Part shown: positions 6,749 through 8,629 of the stretch, piece after piece
How positions within the stretch are numbered: the stretch's first letter is position 1
Layout: the number at the start of each line of letters is the position of its first letter
Source of the DNA: Alphaproteobacteria bacterium
Lineage (GTDB): Bacteria; Pseudomonadota; Alphaproteobacteria; Rhizobiales; Devosiaceae
DNA: 8,629 nt
Assembly: GCA_018820005.1 (NCBI GenBank)
Contig: JAHJOS010000025.1
Location: 1-8,629 of the forward strand
Reading direction: 5' to 3'
Notes under the pieces: model-generated
Seen by the model: only the letters and a program-made list of their open reading frames with translations
Told to the model about the DNA's origin: nothing
The model's database searches: none
Position numbers and translations under genes: made by a program

Positions 6749-7450
6749 ATGTCAGCCACCATTCTCGTTGTCGAGGACGAAGGCGATATCGCCATCCTCC
6801 TGCGCTACAATCTGGAAGCCGAGGGCTTTCGCGTCGTCACCGCAGAAACCGGTGATGAGGCAACCCTGGCCATCCAGGACAAGCTGCCCGACCTGATCCT
6901 GCTCGACTGGATGCTGCCCGAAATCTCCGGCATCGAACTGTGCCGCCGCCTTCGGGCGCGCGAGGAAACTGCCCGCGTGCCGATCATCATGCTCACCGCC
7001 CGCGGTGAGGAAGAAGAGCGCGTGCGGGGCCTGGCCACCGGCGCCGACGACTATGTGGTCAAGCCTTTCTCGGTGCCCGAACTGGTCGCGCGCATCCATG
7101 CGCTGCTGCGGCGCGCCAATCCGAACCTGGTCACCGCCGCGCTGCGCGTTGGCGATCTCGAACTTGACCGCACCACCCACCGCGTGCGCCGCGCCACCCG
7201 CGACGTGCACCTGGGCCCCACCGAATATCGCCTGCTCGAATATCTGATGCGCCACCCCGGTCGCGTCTATTCGCGCGAGCAATTGCTTGATGGCGTCTGG
7301 GGCAATGACGTCTATGTCGACGAACGCACCGTGGACGTCCACATCGGCCGCCTGCGTCGCGCCATCAACCGTGGCCGCGAAACCGACCCCATCCGCACCG
7401 TCCGCGGCGCCGGCTATGCCTTTGACGAACGCTTCGCCCAGGTCGCCTGA
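6749..7450 (+). CDS. phoB: Phosphate regulon response regulator PhoB
   Basis: PhoB is the OmpR-class response regulator that, once phosphorylated, binds Pho boxes and activates phosphate-starvation genes. The 233-residue protein has an N-terminal receiver domain (about 3-118) with the acidic pair Asp10/Glu9, phosphoacceptor Asp53 in LILLDWMLP, switch Thr83 and Lys105 in YVVKPFS. The C-terminal winged helix (about 135-230) contains GPTEYRLLEYLMRHPGRVYSREQLLDGVWG and the recognition helix region ERTVDVHIGRLRRAI. The ATG follows the phoU stop by three bases, with AAGG at 6737-6740 eight bases upstream. Position at the end of the pst operon makes it subject to positive feedback through the Pho box upstream of pstS. 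Its sensor kinase phoR is not in the window. Confidence 0.96.
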   Translation: MSATILVVEDEGDIAILLRYNLEAEGFRVVTAETGDEATLAIQDKLPDLILLDWMLPEISGIELCRRLRAREETARVPIIMLTARGEEEERVRGLATGADDYVVKPFSVPELVARIHALLRRANPNLVTAALRVGDLELDRTTHRVRRATRDVHLGPTEYRLLEYLMRHPGRVYSREQLLDGVWGNDVYVDERTVDVHIGRLRRAINRGRETDPIRTVRGAGYAFDERFAQVA

Positions 7451-7456
7451 GCGGCC

Positions 7457-7479
7457 GCGATCAATGACCGCCTGATCGT
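7457..7479 (+). terminator. Weak hairpin just after phoB, possible operon end
   Basis: CGATCA (7458-7463) pairs with TGATCG (7473-7478) around a 9-base loop, with one extra G-U pair. It begins seven bases after the phoB stop, the expected place for a terminator. Only TT follows the stem, so intrinsic termination would be weak and read-through into the next gene is possible. Confidence 0.25.
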
Positions 7480-7550
7480 TATGCCCAGCGGGGCTAGATC
7501 GGGCGGGACTATCCCCAAGAGCACCCGACTGTACTAATCTGCTTTCCAAA

Positions 7551-7557
7551 GAGGAGG
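7551..7557 (+). promoter_or_regulatory. Strong Shine-Dalgarno sequence before a CTG start
   Basis: GAGGAGG (7551-7557) is close to a perfect complement of the 16S rRNA 3' end. Five bases further on, at 7563, is CTG; no ATG, GTG or TTG lies at suitable spacing in that frame. This site decides the start chosen for the downstream gene. Confidence 0.7.
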
Positions 7558-7562
7558 CGGAA

Positions 7563-8267
7563 CTGTCGGAGCGCGAAATCCCCCTGGCCGGCGGCCAGGT
7601 CAACACTGTGGTGCGCATCGGCGATACGGTTCGCCGCGCCACCCAGCGCGACACAAGCCTGCAGCGGGCGCTGCTCGATCATCTGCAGGCCAAAGGTTTT
7701 GTCCATGCCCCACGTTTCCTGGGGCATGACGACACGGGCCGCGACATCCTCACCTACCTGCCCGGCGAAGTCCTGTTCGACAAGGATGATTTCAGCGACG
7801 CCCAACTCGCCGGTGCGGCACGCCTCTTGCGCCGGTTCCACGACTGCACAGCCGATTTCCCGCCCGTGCGCGATGCCGGGGCAGAAATCATGTGCCACAA
7901 CGATTGGACACCCGCCAACACGGTGTTCGTCAAAGATGTCCCTTTCGGCATGATCGACTTCGATACCATCATGCCCGGCACAAGGCTGTGGGACCTGACC
8001 TATAGTGCCTGGACGTGGCTGGGCCTGAGCGAGGAACGCTGGAGCCCGCACGATCAACTGCGGCGCCTCGAACTTTTCGTCGCCGCCTATGACCATCCTT
8101 CATGCACGCCAGCGCTGGTGGCAGCGTGCCTGCCTGCCCGCCAGGCCGGTCGCGCACATTGGGCCACGCAACAGGGCCGCAGCGCCGGGGCAGACTGGGC
8201 CAATGCCTGTCTCGCCTGGACGCTGAGCAACATCACCAATCACTACCACCCCGACGGCTTGCCCTGA
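7563..8267 (+). CDS. Phosphotransferase-fold protein (APH/choline-kinase-like), probable CTG start
   Basis: The 234-residue product (from the CTG) is a small member of the aminoglycoside phosphotransferase/choline kinase fold. It has the catalytic loop HNDWTPAN (His112, Asp114, Asn119) and the metal-binding MIDFDTIMPG with Asp132, followed by LWDLTY. The N-terminal stretch LAGGQVNTVVRIGDTVRR resembles the opening of related proteins and lies mostly upstream of the first conventional start, GTG at 7608. Together with GAGGAGG five bases before the CTG, this favours initiation at 7563. If GTG 7608 is used, the protein has 219 residues and only a weak ribosome site. The substrate is unknown; such proteins phosphorylate small hydroxylated molecules, not necessarily antibiotics. 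It follows phoB by 112 bases on the same strand. Confidence 0.85.
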   Translation: MSEREIPLAGGQVNTVVRIGDTVRRATQRDTSLQRALLDHLQAKGFVHAPRFLGHDDTGRDILTYLPGEVLFDKDDFSDAQLAGAARLLRRFHDCTADFPPVRDAGAEIMCHNDWTPANTVFVKDVPFGMIDFDTIMPGTRLWDLTYSAWTWLGLSEERWSPHDQLRRLELFVAAYDHPSCTPALVAACLPARQAGRAHWATQQGRSAGADWANACLAWTLSNITNHYHPDGLP

Positions 8268-8277
8268 CGCTGCGCAG

Positions 8278-8291
8278 GGGCCCGCTGGCCC
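8278..8291. other. Short hairpin between convergent genes
   Basis: GGGCC (8278-8282) and GGCCC (8287-8291) form a 5-bp stem with a 4-base loop in the 25-base gap between the two converging stop codons. A bidirectional terminator would be expected here, but neither strand shows a T-run, so its role is doubtful. Confidence 0.2.
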
Positions 8292-8292
8292 G

Positions 8293-8629
8293 TTACACCT
8301 CCGCGACACCCCGCAGCGGCGTTTCATCATCCAGCGGCACGGTCTGCCGCTCGATCATGCGGTGCACATGGGGCGGCCCGTCGCCGCGATGCAGCGCCCG
8401 CAGGTTTTCGATATTGTCCGCGTCGGCCTTGGTGCGCCGCAGATTGTGCCGGACATAGTCCACCCAGGTGGGCACGTGGTAGCTTTCAACCCAGAGATCG
8501 GGCTGTTCCAGATCGCGCAGCAAGGCCCATTGCCGGGCCCCGTCGCGCAGCCTGATACGGCGCCTATCGGTCATCAGCGCCAGGAATTTTGGGATATCGC
8601 CCTGCTCGATCCGATAGTCCACCATCACC
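8293..8629 (-). CDS. MFS transporter (MFS_3/EntS-like), C-terminal part only
   Basis: About 111 residues are visible, reading in from the right edge to a TAA at 8295-8293. No membrane helix is included. The segment VDYRIEQGDIPKFLALMTDRRR, then LRDGARQWALLRDLEQPDLWVESYHVPTWVDYVRHNLRRT and LHRGDGPPHVHRMIE, matches the soluble cytoplasmic tail characteristic of the MFS_3 family (enterobactin exporter EntS-like permeases), where YR, RDGA, W-x-L and LHRG-x-GPP are conserved. The 12 membrane helices would lie beyond the window. GTG and ATG codons near the edge are internal and not a start. The gene converges on the phosphotransferase gene. The transported compound is unknown. Confidence 0.8.
   Translation of the reverse strand, partial: VMVDYRIEQGDIPKFLALMTDRRRIRLRDGARQWALLRDLEQPDLWVESYHVPTWVDYVRHNLRRTKADADNIENLRALHRGDGPPHVHRMIERQTVPLDDETPLRGVAEV

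Noticed and set aside
7451..7458. GCGGCCGC palindrome right after phoB as an attachment or recombination site
   Set aside because: An 8-base GC palindrome is common by chance in such DNA; no integrase, duplicated flank or tRNA gene is present.
6752..7654. 300-codon minus-strand frame opposite phoB
   Set aside because: PhoB on the plus strand has all receiver and winged-helix residues; the antisense product resembles no family and has typical shadow composition.

Overview
The window looks like chromosomal DNA of a GC-rich alphaproteobacterium, most likely of the Hyphomicrobiales (Devosia-like). This rests on the compact pstS-pstC-pstA-pstB-phoU-phoB gene order, the long PstC and PstA subunits with the N-terminal extensions typical of that class, and strong GC bias at third codon positions. 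The assignment is an inference from gene content; no marker gene is present.

Layout. Positions 1-48 hold what may be the first 16 codons of a minus-strand gene leaving the left edge. A control region (49-168) with an imperfect inverted repeat separates it from an IclR-family regulator (169-924, +) resembling the PcaR/PobR group. Next comes a 375-base gene-free stretch (925-1299) that carries a Pho box in an 11-bp repeat register and a pstS leader with two small hairpins. The core of the window (1300-7450, +) is a complete high-affinity phosphate module: pstS (periplasmic binding protein), pstC and pstA (membrane channel), pstB (ATPase), phoU (signalling and negative control) and phoB (response regulator). 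Gaps inside the run are short (2 to 59 bases). A perfect 11-bp-stem hairpin lies between pstS and pstC, and a smaller one between pstB and phoU.

Downstream, a gene for a phosphotransferase-fold (APH/choline-kinase-like) protein (7563-8267, +) appears to start with CTG behind a strong Shine-Dalgarno sequence. Converging on it from the right edge is the C-terminal part of an MFS_3/EntS-like exporter (minus strand, truncated by the window).

How the genes work together: under phosphate limitation PhoB-P should bind the Pho box and raise transcription of the whole operon, including phoB itself. PstSCAB imports phosphate, and PstB/PhoU report transporter status to the sensor kinase. The usual sensor gene phoR is not in the window; the place upstream of pstS where many alphaproteobacteria carry it is taken by the IclR gene and the control region. 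I found no mobile element, CRISPR array, RNA gene or exotic defence system. The core is a well-known system, and the points worth a second look are regulatory: the CTG start, the intercistronic hairpin, the phased Pho array, the operator-like palindrome and the missing phoR.
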